DNA of 64,000 nucleotides from JBBQWZ01 sp038210135 (GTDB lineage Bacteria > Acidobacteriota > Terriglobia > Bryobacterales > Bryobacteraceae): contig JBBQWZ010000020.1 in the NCBI GenBank assembly GCA_038210135.1, positions 39,609 to 103,608 on the forward strand. The letters run 5' to 3'. The notes below the pieces were generated by a model. It worked only from the letters and a program-made list of their open reading frames with translations. It was not told the DNA's origin and made no database searches. The position numbers were made by a program, and so were the translations under genes. This document shows, piece by piece, positions 26,608-35,856 of the stretch; within the stretch, counting starts at the first letter, position 1; each line of letters begins with the position of its first letter.

Positions 26608-27297
26608 TTACGACCGCGCCAGCTTCCGGACTCCGCTCGCGGCACCAATAACGACTTCCGTCGCCATCCCGAGAAATAGCCCGTGCTCGACAACGCCCAC
26701 GATCGCGTCCAACTGCGCGGACACGGCGGCCGGATCCGCTATTTCTCCGAACCCGCAATCCAAGATGTAGTGGCCCCCATCCGTGACGTACGGCTGGTCA
26801 GTCCCGTCCAAGCGAAGAAACGGTTTTGCACCGATAGCCTTCAGATGCCGTTCCGTCGCCTGCCAGCCGAACGGAACTACTTCGAGCGGCACCGCGAACT
26901 TCGCACCCAGCCGCCTCACCACTTTGCTCTCATCGGCCACAATGATCAGCCGCTTGCTCGCGCTCGCGACGATCTTCTCGCGCAGCAAAGCTCCGCCGTG
27001 GCCCTTGATCAAATGGAGCGAGCCTTCTTCGACCTCATCCGCTCCGTCGATGGTCAGATCGATTTCGGTATACTCGCCGAGCGTGGCTAGCGGAATACTC
27101 AACGCCCGAGCCAGAGCAGCCGTCTTCTCGGACGTCGGAATGCCGACGATACGCAGGCCCTCCGCCACCTTTTCACCGATTGCCTGCACGGCAAATTTCG
27201 CAGTGGAGCCCGTGCCGAGCCCGACCACCATCCCTTCGCGGACGTGCGCCGCGGCATTTTGGCCAGCAGCGCGTTTGAGAGTATCGGAATCGGGCAC
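26608..27297 (-). CDS. rpiA: Ribose-5-phosphate isomerase A
   Basis: The 229-residue protein shows the RpiA signature motifs: VGLGTGSTAKFAVQAIG phosphate loop, IPTSEKTAALA, IDLTIDGADEVEEGSLHLIK, KGHGGALLREKIVA and VTDGGHYILDCGFGEI. The catalytic Asp and Glu of DGADE and Lys of KGHGGA are present. It interconverts ribose-5-phosphate and ribulose-5-phosphate in the pentose phosphate pathway. Length is normal for the family. It is divergent from the export operon, about 80 bases away. Confidence 0.97.
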   Translation of the reverse strand: MPDSDTLKRAAGQNAAAHVREGMVVGLGTGSTAKFAVQAIGEKVAEGLRIVGIPTSEKTAALARALSIPLATLGEYTEIDLTIDGADEVEEGSLHLIKGHGGALLREKIVASASKRLIIVADESKVVRRLGAKFAVPLEVVPFGWQATERHLKAIGAKPFLRLDGTDQPYVTDGGHYILDCGFGEIADPAAVSAQLDAIVGVVEHGLFLGMATEVVIGAASGVRKLARS

Positions 27298-27375
27298 AGT
27301 CGGATTCTATCGCGTCCGGCGCTCAACAACTTATGCGCCGCGGCCTGCTTTCGCGTCATCATTAGAAAGCCACCT

Positions 27376-28050
27376 GTGATCGATCTTTTGAAAGTCTCCA
27401 AACAATTCGACGGCAAGCGGAAAGTCACCGCGCTCGAAACCGTCGATCTGTCGATCGCAAAAGGCGAGATGGTTTCGCTGATCGGCCCGTCGGGCTCTGG
27501 AAAATCGACCCTGCTGAACCTCATCGGCGGCCTCGACAAGCCGAGCGCCGGAGAGATCCGCATCGACGGCGAACTCCTCAGCGGACTTTCGGACGACGCC
27601 CTCACCAAAGTCCGCCGCGACAAAATCGGATTCATTTTTCAATTTTTCAACCTGCTCCCCACCCTCAGCTGCGTAGAGAATGTCTCCCTGCCCTTGCATC
27701 TTCGAGGCTGGCCACGCAAGAAAATCGACGACCGCGCGCGCGAACTACTCGCGCTGGTGAAGCTCGACCACCGGCTCGAGCATCTGCCCGAAGAGCTATC
27801 GGGCGGAGAGCGTCAGCGCGTCGCCATCGCTCGGGCGTTGAGCATTTTCCCGCCGATCCTGCTCGCCGACGAACCCACCGGAAATCTGGATTCGAATACC
27901 GGCATCGACATCCTGAAGCTGATACACGACCTTCACCAGCAGCTGGGCGCGACCATCCTCGTGGTCACCCATGACCGCAGCGTCGCCGAAAGCTGTCCGC
28001 GCACCATCTCATTGAAGGACGGCCACATCATCGAGGATATTTGCCGATGA
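27376..28050 (+). CDS. ABC transporter ATP-binding protein (LolD/YbbA-like)
   Basis: The 224-residue protein has Walker A GPSGSGKST, Q-loop FIFQFFNLLP, signature LSGGERQRVAIARAL, Walker B ILLADEPTGNLDS and H-loop VVTHD. The DEPTGNLDS and LPTLSCVENVSLPL features mark the LolD/MacB/YbbA (type VII) group, whose members work with FtsX-type permeases. GTG 27376 is used because family homology starts there (VIDLLKVSKQFDG). It heads a four-gene operon and its stop overlaps the permease start (ATGA). Confidence 0.93.
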   Translation: MIDLLKVSKQFDGKRKVTALETVDLSIAKGEMVSLIGPSGSGKSTLLNLIGGLDKPSAGEIRIDGELLSGLSDDALTKVRRDKIGFIFQFFNLLPTLSCVENVSLPLHLRGWPRKKIDDRARELLALVKLDHRLEHLPEELSGGERQRVAIARALSIFPPILLADEPTGNLDSNTGIDILKLIHDLHQQLGATILVVTHDRSVAESCPRTISLKDGHIIEDICR

Positions 28051-30617
28051 TGCTGCTGCGGCTCATCAGCTGGCAGTATGCCCGCAAGCACAAAGTGCGA
28101 ATGCTGTTGACGACCACCGGCATCGTACTCGGCGTCGCGGTCTTCGTCGGCATGCACACCGCCAACCAGTCGGTGCTGTTCGCGTTCCAGAAAACGATCG
28201 ACCGCATCGCCGGATCCACGCAATTGCAGGTCACAGCGGGCGAACCCGGCTTCGACGAGGACGTTCTCGAAAAGGTCCAGAACGCCGACGTGGTTCGCGT
28301 CGCCGTGCCGATTCTTGAATCCACCGTGACCACGAACCTGAAGGGCCAAGGCAACCTGCTGATCCTCGGCGTGGACATGACCGGCGACCGCGGACTCCGC
28401 GAGTACGACCTTGAGGGTAGCGGCGACGACGCGATCGAGGATCCGCTGGTGTTCCTCGCCCAGGCGGATTCGCTCATCATCACCAAGTCTTTCGCCGAAG
28501 CGAACGGCCTCCGCCTTGGCAGCAAGCTGCCGATGGGTACAATGCAGGGCGACCGCGATTTCATCGTGCGAGGCATCATGAAATCCGGCGGCTTGACCAG
28601 TGCCTTCGGCGGCAACCTGGCCATCATGGACATCTACGCCGCGCAGAAGATCTTCGGCCGCGGCCGTAAGTTCGATCGCATCGACGTGGGCCTGAAAGAA
28701 GATGTCGCGCTCGACGCCGGAAGAGCCGCCATCGAAAAAATTCTGGGCCCCGGTTTTCAGGTGGAGCCACCTTCTTCACGAGGCCAGCAGTTCGAGGCCA
28801 CGGCCTCTATCTACTCGCTGGTGTCGAGCATCACCAGCATCTTCGCGCTGTTTATCGGCATGTTCATCATCTACAACACCTTCGCTATCGCGGTGACGCA
28901 GCGGCGCAGCGAAATCGGAATTTTGCGCGCGCTCGGCGCGACCCGGAAACAGATCCGCGTGCTGTTCCTGACCGAAAGCGCGATGACCGGATTGTTCGGA
29001 TCCCTACTCGGCGTCCTGTTCGGAATGCTCATCGCCCGCGCGCTGGCTGGCTACCTGAGTGTCCTGTTGGGCGAGTTGTACGGCTTGACGCGGCGCGCGG
29101 AAGAAATTTCGCTCGATCCCAAACTGATCTCCTTCGCAATCGCGATCGGCGTGATCACTAGCGTGATCGCCGGAGTCCTGCCCGCACGGCAGGCCGCCGC
29201 CGTCGATCCTGTCCGCGCTCTCCAAAAAGGCCGTCAGCAATCGATGAGCGAGGGCGAAAATCGGATCCGTTTCTACGCGGCCTTGTTCTGCTTATTCCTC
29301 TGCGGAATCTGTATTTATTTCAGCCTCTATCGTCCGGCATTTTACGCGGGCTTCATGCTCGCGGTACTTGCCGCGCTCCTGCTGTCGCCCGCTTTGTCGT
29401 TGTGGATCTCGAAACTCCTGCGGCCCATCCTGAAATGGCTCCGACCCGTCGAAGGCTCGCTGGCTGCTGATAGTCTGATTCAATCCCCGCGCCGTACCTC
29501 CGGCACCGTCGCCGCGTTGATGCTCTCACTGGCACTCGTCATCTCGCTCGCAGGAGTCGCCCGCGCCAGCTACGATTCCCTGAAAGTCTGGCTGGATGTA
29601 GCTCTCAATCCCGACCTCTTCGTCACCACGTCCGAAAGCGTGACGTCGCGCAGTTTCGTTTTTCCGGCCGCCATCGGCGACGAATTGAAACAGATCGAAG
29701 GGGTCGAAGAAGTGCAGTACGTCCGCACCGTGCGCATCGATGTACCGGATAAGAAGACGGGCGGCAAGAGCCCTATCATCATCGTCGCGGCCCCGATTGT
29801 GGCCCTCCAAAAGCGCATCATGCTTGCCCCGCTGGCTGGCGACACCAAGATAATGTATAGGCTGACGAGCGAAGGCAAAGGCGTGCTCGCCTCGGATAAT
29901 TTCGCTCTGCTGCACGGTTACAACCTGGGAGACATCGTCGAGATCGCAACCCCACGCGGCATGCTGAATCTGCCGATCCTCGGAATCGTGACCGACTATT
30001 CCGACCAGCAAGGCAGCCTGCTGATGGATCGCGATGCGTTTATCAAAGCCTGGAACGACGACACCGTCAACGTGTTCCGAATTTACCTGAAACCAAGAGC
30101 CGGCGAGGCCCTGGTCCGCCAGCGGATCCTCGACAAACTGGGCAGCGTCCACCGCTTGTTCGTGCTCACGAATAAGGACCTGCGAGCCTACATTCTGCGC
30201 CTCACCGACCAGTGGTTCGGCTTGACCTACGTGCAGATTTTCGTCGCTGTCCTGGTTGCCGTGTTAGGAATCGTGAATGCCTTGACCGTCTCGATCGTGG
30301 ACCGCCGGCGTGAACTCGGCGTCCTTCAGGCCGTGGGCGCCATCCGCAATCAGATCCGCCATACCATCTGGATGGAGGCGCTCGCCATCGGCGTCATCGG
30401 TCTTGTTCTCGGACTCGCGCTTGGCGCCGTCCAGCTCTATTACACGGTCGAAATCGCCCGTCGCGATCTTGCCGGTCTGCGCGTCGAATACACTTATCCC
30501 TTTGCGATTCTCGGCGCGCTCATTCCGGTGATCCTGGCCTCCGCGTTCTTCGCCGCCATCTTTCCAGCGGAATCCGCCGTGCGTGGCTCGCTCGTGGAGG
30601 CTCTCGAATATGAGTAA
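28047..30617 (+). CDS. Double-FtsX ABC permease (YbbP-like)
   Basis: The 856-residue permease begins at ATG 28047, overlapping the ATPase stop. It has an N-terminal TM (VRMLLTTTGIVLGVAVFVGM) and a large periplasmic domain. Two FtsX domains follow (IFALFIGMFIIYNTFAIAV, EIGILRALGATRKQIRVLF; later IFVAVLVAVLGIVNALTVSI, RRELGVLQAVGAIRNQI), with extra helices between at about 410-460. Two FtsX cores in one chain is the YbbP architecture, rather than the LolC/LolE heterodimer. It likely extracts lipid or another hydrophobic cargo from the inner membrane and passes it to the LolA-like protein encoded next. Confidence 0.9.
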   Translation: MMLLRLISWQYARKHKVRMLLTTTGIVLGVAVFVGMHTANQSVLFAFQKTIDRIAGSTQLQVTAGEPGFDEDVLEKVQNADVVRVAVPILESTVTTNLKGQGNLLILGVDMTGDRGLREYDLEGSGDDAIEDPLVFLAQADSLIITKSFAEANGLRLGSKLPMGTMQGDRDFIVRGIMKSGGLTSAFGGNLAIMDIYAAQKIFGRGRKFDRIDVGLKEDVALDAGRAAIEKILGPGFQVEPPSSRGQQFEATASIYSLVSSITSIFALFIGMFIIYNTFAIAVTQRRSEIGILRALGATRKQIRVLFLTESAMTGLFGSLLGVLFGMLIARALAGYLSVLLGELYGLTRRAEEISLDPKLISFAIAIGVITSVIAGVLPARQAAAVDPVRALQKGRQQSMSEGENRIRFYAALFCLFLCGICIYFSLYRPAFYAGFMLAVLAALLLSPALSLWISKLLRPILKWLRPVEGSLAADSLIQSPRRTSGTVAALMLSLALVISLAGVARASYDSLKVWLDVALNPDLFVTTSESVTSRSFVFPAAIGDELKQIEGVEEVQYVRTVRIDVPDKKTGGKSPIIIVAAPIVALQKRIMLAPLAGDTKIMYRLTSEGKGVLASDNFALLHGYNLGDIVEIATPRGMLNLPILGIVTDYSDQQGSLLMDRDAFIKAWNDDTVNVFRIYLKPRAGEALVRQRILDKLGSVHRLFVLTNKDLRAYILRLTDQWFGLTYVQIFVAVLVAVLGIVNALTVSIVDRRRELGVLQAVGAIRNQIRHTIWMEALAIGVIGLVLGLALGAVQLYYTVEIARRDLAGLRVEYTYPFAILGALIPVILASAFFAAIFPAESAVRGSLVEALEYE

Positions 30618-31353
30618 GTGGCTTGCCGTCGCATTCCTTGCCCTTCCGATTCTCGGGCAAGATGCGAAACAGATCCTCGAAGAAACCCAAAAGCGCTCGC
30701 GTACCAACAGCCAGCGCTACGAAGGAACACTCGAAGTCGTGGACGCGAAAAGCAAGATCACGACCAAGCGCTGGACATACCAGCGCATCGGCGCGTTCGG
30801 CGACAGCAAATCGATCCTGCGCTTCACCGCTCCACCCGAAGTGAAGGGCGTCGGCCTGCTCGTCGTCAATCACAAGGAGCGCGCGTCGGACCAGTGGATG
30901 TGGCGTCCCGCCATCGAGCGCGATCAACGCATCGCCCTGCAGGACCGATCCACTCGGTTCTTCGGCACGGATTTCAGCTACGAGGATCTCGAGGAACGCG
31001 ACGCCGAGCAGTACGACCTGAAGATCGCCGCCGAAGAACCTATCGACGGCCAGGCGTGCTGGAAGCTGGAAGCGAAGCCCCGCAAAGCATCCCAGTACAC
31101 CAAATCTTTCATCTGGATTCGCAAAGACATCTGGGTCGTCGTCCAGGTGGAATCCTACGCCAAAGCCGGACTCGCCCGCCGCCTCTTTTATAAGGATGTC
31201 GAGAAACTTGAAGGCGTCTGGGCCGCCAGGCGCATCGAGGTCGAAGACGTGATGCGCAACAGCCGGACCATCTTGAAACTCGAAAAGCTACAGAATAACG
31301 TTCCGATGAAGGACGAGGAGTTCACGCTCCAGGCCCTGCGCCGCGCGTCGTAA
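30610..31353 (+). CDS. LolA-like outer-membrane lipoprotein-sorting protein (COG2834 type)
   Basis: The 247-residue product has an N-terminal signal peptide (MSKWLAVAFLALPILGQ). The mature domain shows RYEGTLEVVDAKSKITTKRW, RFTAPPEVKGVGLLVVNH, MWRPAIERDQRI and FSYEDLEERDAEQYDL. This pattern is typical of periplasmic outer membrane lipoprotein-sorting proteins that form a LolA-like half barrel for hydrophobic ligands. ATG 30610 overlaps the permease stop by 8 bases, indicating coupling. It probably ferries cargo between the ABC permease and the barrel protein at 31360. Confidence 0.85.
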   Translation: MSKWLAVAFLALPILGQDAKQILEETQKRSRTNSQRYEGTLEVVDAKSKITTKRWTYQRIGAFGDSKSILRFTAPPEVKGVGLLVVNHKERASDQWMWRPAIERDQRIALQDRSTRFFGTDFSYEDLEERDAEQYDLKIAAEEPIDGQACWKLEAKPRKASQYTKSFIWIRKDIWVVVQVESYAKAGLARRLFYKDVEKLEGVWAARRIEVEDVMRNSRTILKLEKLQNNVPMKDEEFTLQALRRAS

Positions 31354-31359
31354 AAGGGC

Positions 31360-32595
31360 ATGCGTTTCCTGTGGATCCTGGTTGCCCCGGTCGCGCTCGC
31401 GCAGACCTTCGAGCAGCGCGGATTCCTCGAGAGCTCCGCCACCTTCTTTCCGCAGACCGCGACTAACGACAACGCCCATGTCGTCAACCAATGGCTACTG
31501 CGCTACGACGCATCGTACAAGCCGTTTTCCTGGCTGAAATTATCCACGATTTTCGACGCTCGCTTCGACAGCCATCGCCAGTTCGAACGCGAATTCCGCC
31601 TCGACATCACCGATCGCCGACTGCTCCGTCCCGCATTCTCGCTGCGCCGCCTCAGCGCGACCCTGCACAAAGGCCAATGGACCGCCGAGTTCGGCCGTCA
31701 GTTCATCCGCTGGGGCAAAACCGACATCCTGAATCCAACCGACCGCTTCGCACCCAAAGATTTTCTGTCCGTGATCGACAGCGATTTTCTCGGCGTCACG
31801 GCCGCGCGCGTGACCTATGAAAACGGCGGCAACACCATCGATGCCGTCGTCCAACCGGTCTTTACGCCGAGCCGCGGACCGCTTCTTAACCAGCGTTGGA
31901 GCGGAATTCCCGAAGCCGCCGCCGCCATCCCGATTCGCGATCAGGGCGCCATCTACCCTGGTGGAGCACAGTACGGCCTTCGCGCCAACCACGTCGGCAA
32001 GGGCTACGAGGCGTCCTTATCTTTCTTTGAAGGCTTCAATCATCTCCCTCTTTTCCGCCTCGATCCCTTCGTCACTTTCGACGGCCAAACCGCTGGAATC
32101 GGCATCGATCTCCGGCGCTTCTTTCCGAAGATGAGAATGTACGGCGGCGATTTCGCGATGCCCTTAAAGTGGTTCACCGTCAAAAGCGAGGCCGCCTATT
32201 TCACCAGTTCCACTCCCCAGGCCGACGAGTACATCCTCTACGTCGTACAACTCGAGCGGACCGTCAAGGAATGGGTTTTCGCAGGCGGCTACGCGGGCGA
32301 AGCCGTCACGCGCACCGGAACCAGCCAGCTCAACTTCGCACCCGATCGCGGACTCACTAAAGCGATTCTCGGCAGCGCCAGTCTCACGATCGACGCCAGC
32401 CGCAGCCTGACTTCCGAAATCGCCCTGCGTCAAAACGGAGCCGGCATCTGGACCCGCTTCAGCTATTCGCAAATGTTCGGACAGCACTGGCGCGCCACCG
32501 CCGGAGTCGCGCTGATCCGCGGCGACGCCATGGACTTCCTCGGCCAGTACCGCCGCAATTCGTACCTTTCGTTAGCTCTCCGTTACAGCTTTTAG
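31360..32595 (+). CDS. Outer-membrane beta-barrel protein, DUF1302-like
   Basis: The 411-residue protein has a short signal peptide (MRFLWILVAPVALAQ). It is dominated by alternating strands, with the motif FGRQFIRWGKTDILNPTDRF as seen in DUF1302-type porin-like proteins, and a terminal aromatic residue (LALRYSF) as in barrel proteins. It starts 6 bases after the LolA-like gene, last in the operon. Proteins of this type often sit next to lipoprotein-sorting proteins and lipid exporters. It may accept cargo at the outer membrane. The DUF1302 assignment is by motif memory only. Confidence 0.75.
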   Translation: MRFLWILVAPVALAQTFEQRGFLESSATFFPQTATNDNAHVVNQWLLRYDASYKPFSWLKLSTIFDARFDSHRQFEREFRLDITDRRLLRPAFSLRRLSATLHKGQWTAEFGRQFIRWGKTDILNPTDRFAPKDFLSVIDSDFLGVTAARVTYENGGNTIDAVVQPVFTPSRGPLLNQRWSGIPEAAAAIPIRDQGAIYPGGAQYGLRANHVGKGYEASLSFFEGFNHLPLFRLDPFVTFDGQTAGIGIDLRRFFPKMRMYGGDFAMPLKWFTVKSEAAYFTSSTPQADEYILYVVQLERTVKEWVFAGGYAGEAVTRTGTSQLNFAPDRGLTKAILGSASLTIDASRSLTSEIALRQNGAGIWTRFSYSQMFGQHWRATAGVALIRGDAMDFLGQYRRNSYLSLALRYSF

Positions 32596-32673
32596 AATGG
32601 CGTCGAGACCAGTAGCATAAGCCTCCGGCCTGTGCATCAGCCGATCCCGCTAAAATCAGGGACGTACCTCTCC

Positions 32674-35600
32674 ATGAACATGCACAGGAAAACGGCCATC
32701 GCTATTTTTGCCGGAGCCAGCGTCGTTGCCGGCTTGTCTGCCGCGGACGCCTCGCCGGACTATTCGCCGAATTTGTGGTCCGGACTGCGCTATCGACTGA
32801 TCGGGCCGGAGCGCGGTGGACGCGTCACCACCGTCACCGGCGTTCCCTCTCAGCCCCGCACGTTTTACATGGGCTCCACCGGCGGCGGCGTCTGGAAAAC
32901 CACCGACGCCGGAACTTCCTGGGCGAATATCTCGGACGGATTCTTCGCCGCCGCTTCCATGGGCGCAGTCGAGGTCTCGCTCTCGAATCCCGACGTGATT
33001 TACGCCGGCACCGGCTCGTCGAAGATCCGCAGCAACGTGTCGATCGGGCGCGGCCTCTACAAATCCACCGATGCCGGAAAGTCCTGGTCGTTCATCGGAC
33101 TGCGCGACGCCGGTCAGATCTCCACCATCCGCGTCCACCCGAAAAATCCCGACATCGTCTTCGTCGCCGCTCTGGGAAATCCCTTTGTGCCGAACAAGGA
33201 GCGCGGCATCTACAAGTCCACTGATGGCGGAAAGACATGGAAGAACGTTCTCTTTGTCTCCGACGCCGTCGGAGCAGCCGACCTCGAAATCCAGCCCGGC
33301 CATCCGAACGTTCTGTTTGCGAGCATGTGGTTCGGACAGCGCAAGCCCTGGACCATTCTGAGCGGCGCGCGCGAAGGCGGCATCTACAAATCCACTGACA
33401 GCGGCGAGACCTGGAAGAAGCTGACGAGCGGCTTGCCGAACGAATTGTTCGGACGCAGTAACGTCGCGATCTCCGACTCGAAGCCCGATCGTATCTATGC
33501 GCTGATCGAAGCCAAGCCCGGTTCCGGCCTGTATCGTTCCGAAGACGCCGGCGCCACGTGGACCCTGATCAACGCCGCGGGAAACCTGATCACCCGCCCG
33601 TTCTACTACACCACCCTTGGCGTGGACCCGAACAATTCCGACATCGTCTACATCGGCAACGAAGGGTGGTTCCGCAGCGCCGACGGCGGAAAGACATTCC
33701 GCAGCGCGCGCGTCCCCCACGGCGATAATCACGACCTCTGGATCAATCCCAAAAATTCCGACTACATGATTCAGGCCAATGACGGCGGCGCGACCGTCTC
33801 AGTCGATGGCGGCCGCAACTGGAGCTCGATTCTCAATCAGCCCACTGCCGAAATGTATCAAGTCGCCGTGGACAATCAGTATCCGTACCGCGTCTACGGC
33901 GCGCAGCAGGACAACACCACCGTGATCGCGCCCAGCCTGCCGCTCGGCGATGGGCAGGATTTCCGCTCCGGACCCGGTTGCGAAACCGGTCCCATCTTCC
34001 CCGATCCCACCAACCCCGACCTGGTGTACGGAAGCTGCAAAGGCCAATTCAGCAGGCAGAATCTGCGGACCAGCAACGAAGAGCGCTACTGGGTCGGAGC
34101 CCAATCGCTTTACGGAAACGGCGGCGGCGAGCTGATCTACCGCTTCCAGCGCGTGTCGCCCATGGATCTCTCGCCCCATGACCATCGCGTCGTTTACTAC
34201 GGATCGCAATATCTCCACCGCACTCGAGACGGCGGCGTCACGTGGGAAAAAATCAGCCCCGATCTCACCGCCTACCCGCCTGGCGAACCCCAGCAGGCAA
34301 GCGGAGCCCCCATCACGCGCGACGCCACCGGCGAAGAGGTCTACAGCACGCTCTACGCGATCCGCGAATCGCCCGTACAAAAAGGCCTCATCTGGACCGG
34401 ATCGAACGACGGACTGGTGTACGTCACGCGCGACGACGGAAAGCACTGGTCCAACGTCACTCCGCCCGATCTGCCGCCCGGTGGCCGCGTGCAGAATATC
34501 GAGCCGAGTCCGAGGCGGGCGGCGACCGCCTACGTCGCCATCTATCGCTACTTACTAGGCGACTTCGCGCCCTACATCTATCGCACCGACGACTTCGGCA
34601 AAACCTGGACCCGCTTGACCGACGGCAAAAACGGCATCGCGCCCGACGAGCCCACACGCGTCGTTCGCGAGGATCCGGATCGCGCCGGTCTACTCTATGC
34701 CGGGACGGAATTCGGCGTCTACATTTCTTTTGACAACGGCGGCAAGTGGCAGCCTTTCCAGTTGAATCTGCCGGTGACGCCCGTCACCGACATCAAAGTC
34801 GCCCACAAGGATCTGGTCGTCGCGACGCAGGGCCGGTCGTTCTGGATTCTCGACAACCTGACGCCGCTACATCAAGTGAGCGGGAAATCGACCACGGCTC
34901 CAGCCCTCCTGTTCGCCCCCCGTGAAGCCATCCGGACTCCGCAGCGTGGAGGACGCGGTGGCGGCGGATTGGTGTATCCGGCGGCAGGCGCGCCCATCGA
35001 CTACTTCCTCGCGTCCGCTCCCTCGGGCGACGTGACGATGGATATCCTCGATGCCACCGGGAAAGTGATCCGGACCTTTACCAGTGCCGGTGCCGGTGCC
35101 GAAGAGCGTCCCGCCGCCGTAGTGGCGGCGCCCGATGAGGACGGAGAGGGCGGCGGATTCCGCGGCCGCGCAGGACCCACGCGTCTCGACAAGAATCCCG
35201 GAATGCATCGCTTCACCTGGGATCTACGCTACCCCGGCGCGTGGCAGAGCGCGGCGCGTCCCGCCGGCCCCAACGGACCCATGGCGGTCCCGGGAAAGTA
35301 TGCGGTCCGCCTCGCCTCCGGCTCCTGGACCTCCACCCAGCCGTTCATCATCGTCGAGGATCCGCGTATTCTCAAAACCGGCGTGACCACCCTGGATTTG
35401 AAGGAGCAGTTCGACCACAACATGAAGGTCCGAGATCTGGTCAGCGACGTAAATCAAACGGTGAGCAAGGTTCGCACCGTCCTTCGCGAATCCACCGTCT
35501 CGCCGGAAATGCTCGCACGCTTGAAGGACCTCGCGGCGAGCTTGATCACTCCCCCCGTCCGCTACAGCAAGCCGGAATTACAGACGCACATCACCTATCT

Positions 35601-35724
35601 CTACACCCTCACGAATTCGACCGATCAGAAAATCGGCCGCGACGCGATCGAGCGGTACAACCTGTTGCGCAAGGAGCTCGACATCCGAATCGCCGAGATG
35701 AATCGGATTCTGGGCACCAAATAG
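32674..35724 (+). CDS. Sortilin/BNR-repeat secreted protein
   Basis: About 1,016 residues with signal peptide (MNMHRKTAIAIFAGASVVAG). At least ten Asp-box motifs form seven- to ten-bladed propellers: KTTDAGTSW, KSTDAGKSW, KSTDGGKTW, KSTDSGETW, RSEDAGATW, RSADGGKTF, SVDGGRNW, RTRDGGVTW, TRDDGKHW and RTDDFGKTW. A C-terminal region from about 780 has a FlgD-like Ig strand (DVTMDILDATGKVIRTF) and a helical tail. Such VPS10/sortilin-like propellers are abundant in Acidobacteria; substrates are unknown. ATG 32674 is chosen because the signal peptide starts there. Confidence 0.88.
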   Translation: MNMHRKTAIAIFAGASVVAGLSAADASPDYSPNLWSGLRYRLIGPERGGRVTTVTGVPSQPRTFYMGSTGGGVWKTTDAGTSWANISDGFFAAASMGAVEVSLSNPDVIYAGTGSSKIRSNVSIGRGLYKSTDAGKSWSFIGLRDAGQISTIRVHPKNPDIVFVAALGNPFVPNKERGIYKSTDGGKTWKNVLFVSDAVGAADLEIQPGHPNVLFASMWFGQRKPWTILSGAREGGIYKSTDSGETWKKLTSGLPNELFGRSNVAISDSKPDRIYALIEAKPGSGLYRSEDAGATWTLINAAGNLITRPFYYTTLGVDPNNSDIVYIGNEGWFRSADGGKTFRSARVPHGDNHDLWINPKNSDYMIQANDGGATVSVDGGRNWSSILNQPTAEMYQVAVDNQYPYRVYGAQQDNTTVIAPSLPLGDGQDFRSGPGCETGPIFPDPTNPDLVYGSCKGQFSRQNLRTSNEERYWVGAQSLYGNGGGELIYRFQRVSPMDLSPHDHRVVYYGSQYLHRTRDGGVTWEKISPDLTAYPPGEPQQASGAPITRDATGEEVYSTLYAIRESPVQKGLIWTGSNDGLVYVTRDDGKHWSNVTPPDLPPGGRVQNIEPSPRRAATAYVAIYRYLLGDFAPYIYRTDDFGKTWTRLTDGKNGIAPDEPTRVVREDPDRAGLLYAGTEFGVYISFDNGGKWQPFQLNLPVTPVTDIKVAHKDLVVATQGRSFWILDNLTPLHQVSGKSTTAPALLFAPREAIRTPQRGGRGGGGLVYPAAGAPIDYFLASAPSGDVTMDILDATGKVIRTFTSAGAGAEERPAAVVAAPDEDGEGGGFRGRAGPTRLDKNPGMHRFTWDLRYPGAWQSAARPAGPNGPMAVPGKYAVRLASGSWTSTQPFIIVEDPRILKTGVTTLDLKEQFDHNMKVRDLVSDVNQTVSKVRTVLRESTVSPEMLARLKDLAASLITPPVRYSKPELQTHITYLYTLTNSTDQKIGRDAIERYNLLRKELDIRIAEMNRILGTK

Positions 35725-35856
35725 CGTTGGCACAGCCCTCTGAAGTTTTTGGGAACGGCCCGGCGCAAGTTGGTAAACTGGCACGAGCTGTTCTTCGAAA
35801 CGCCTGCCGCGGCGGTTGCGCGTTTCGCCCTCCAGGCAAGAGCGGGCCGTGTCCGT

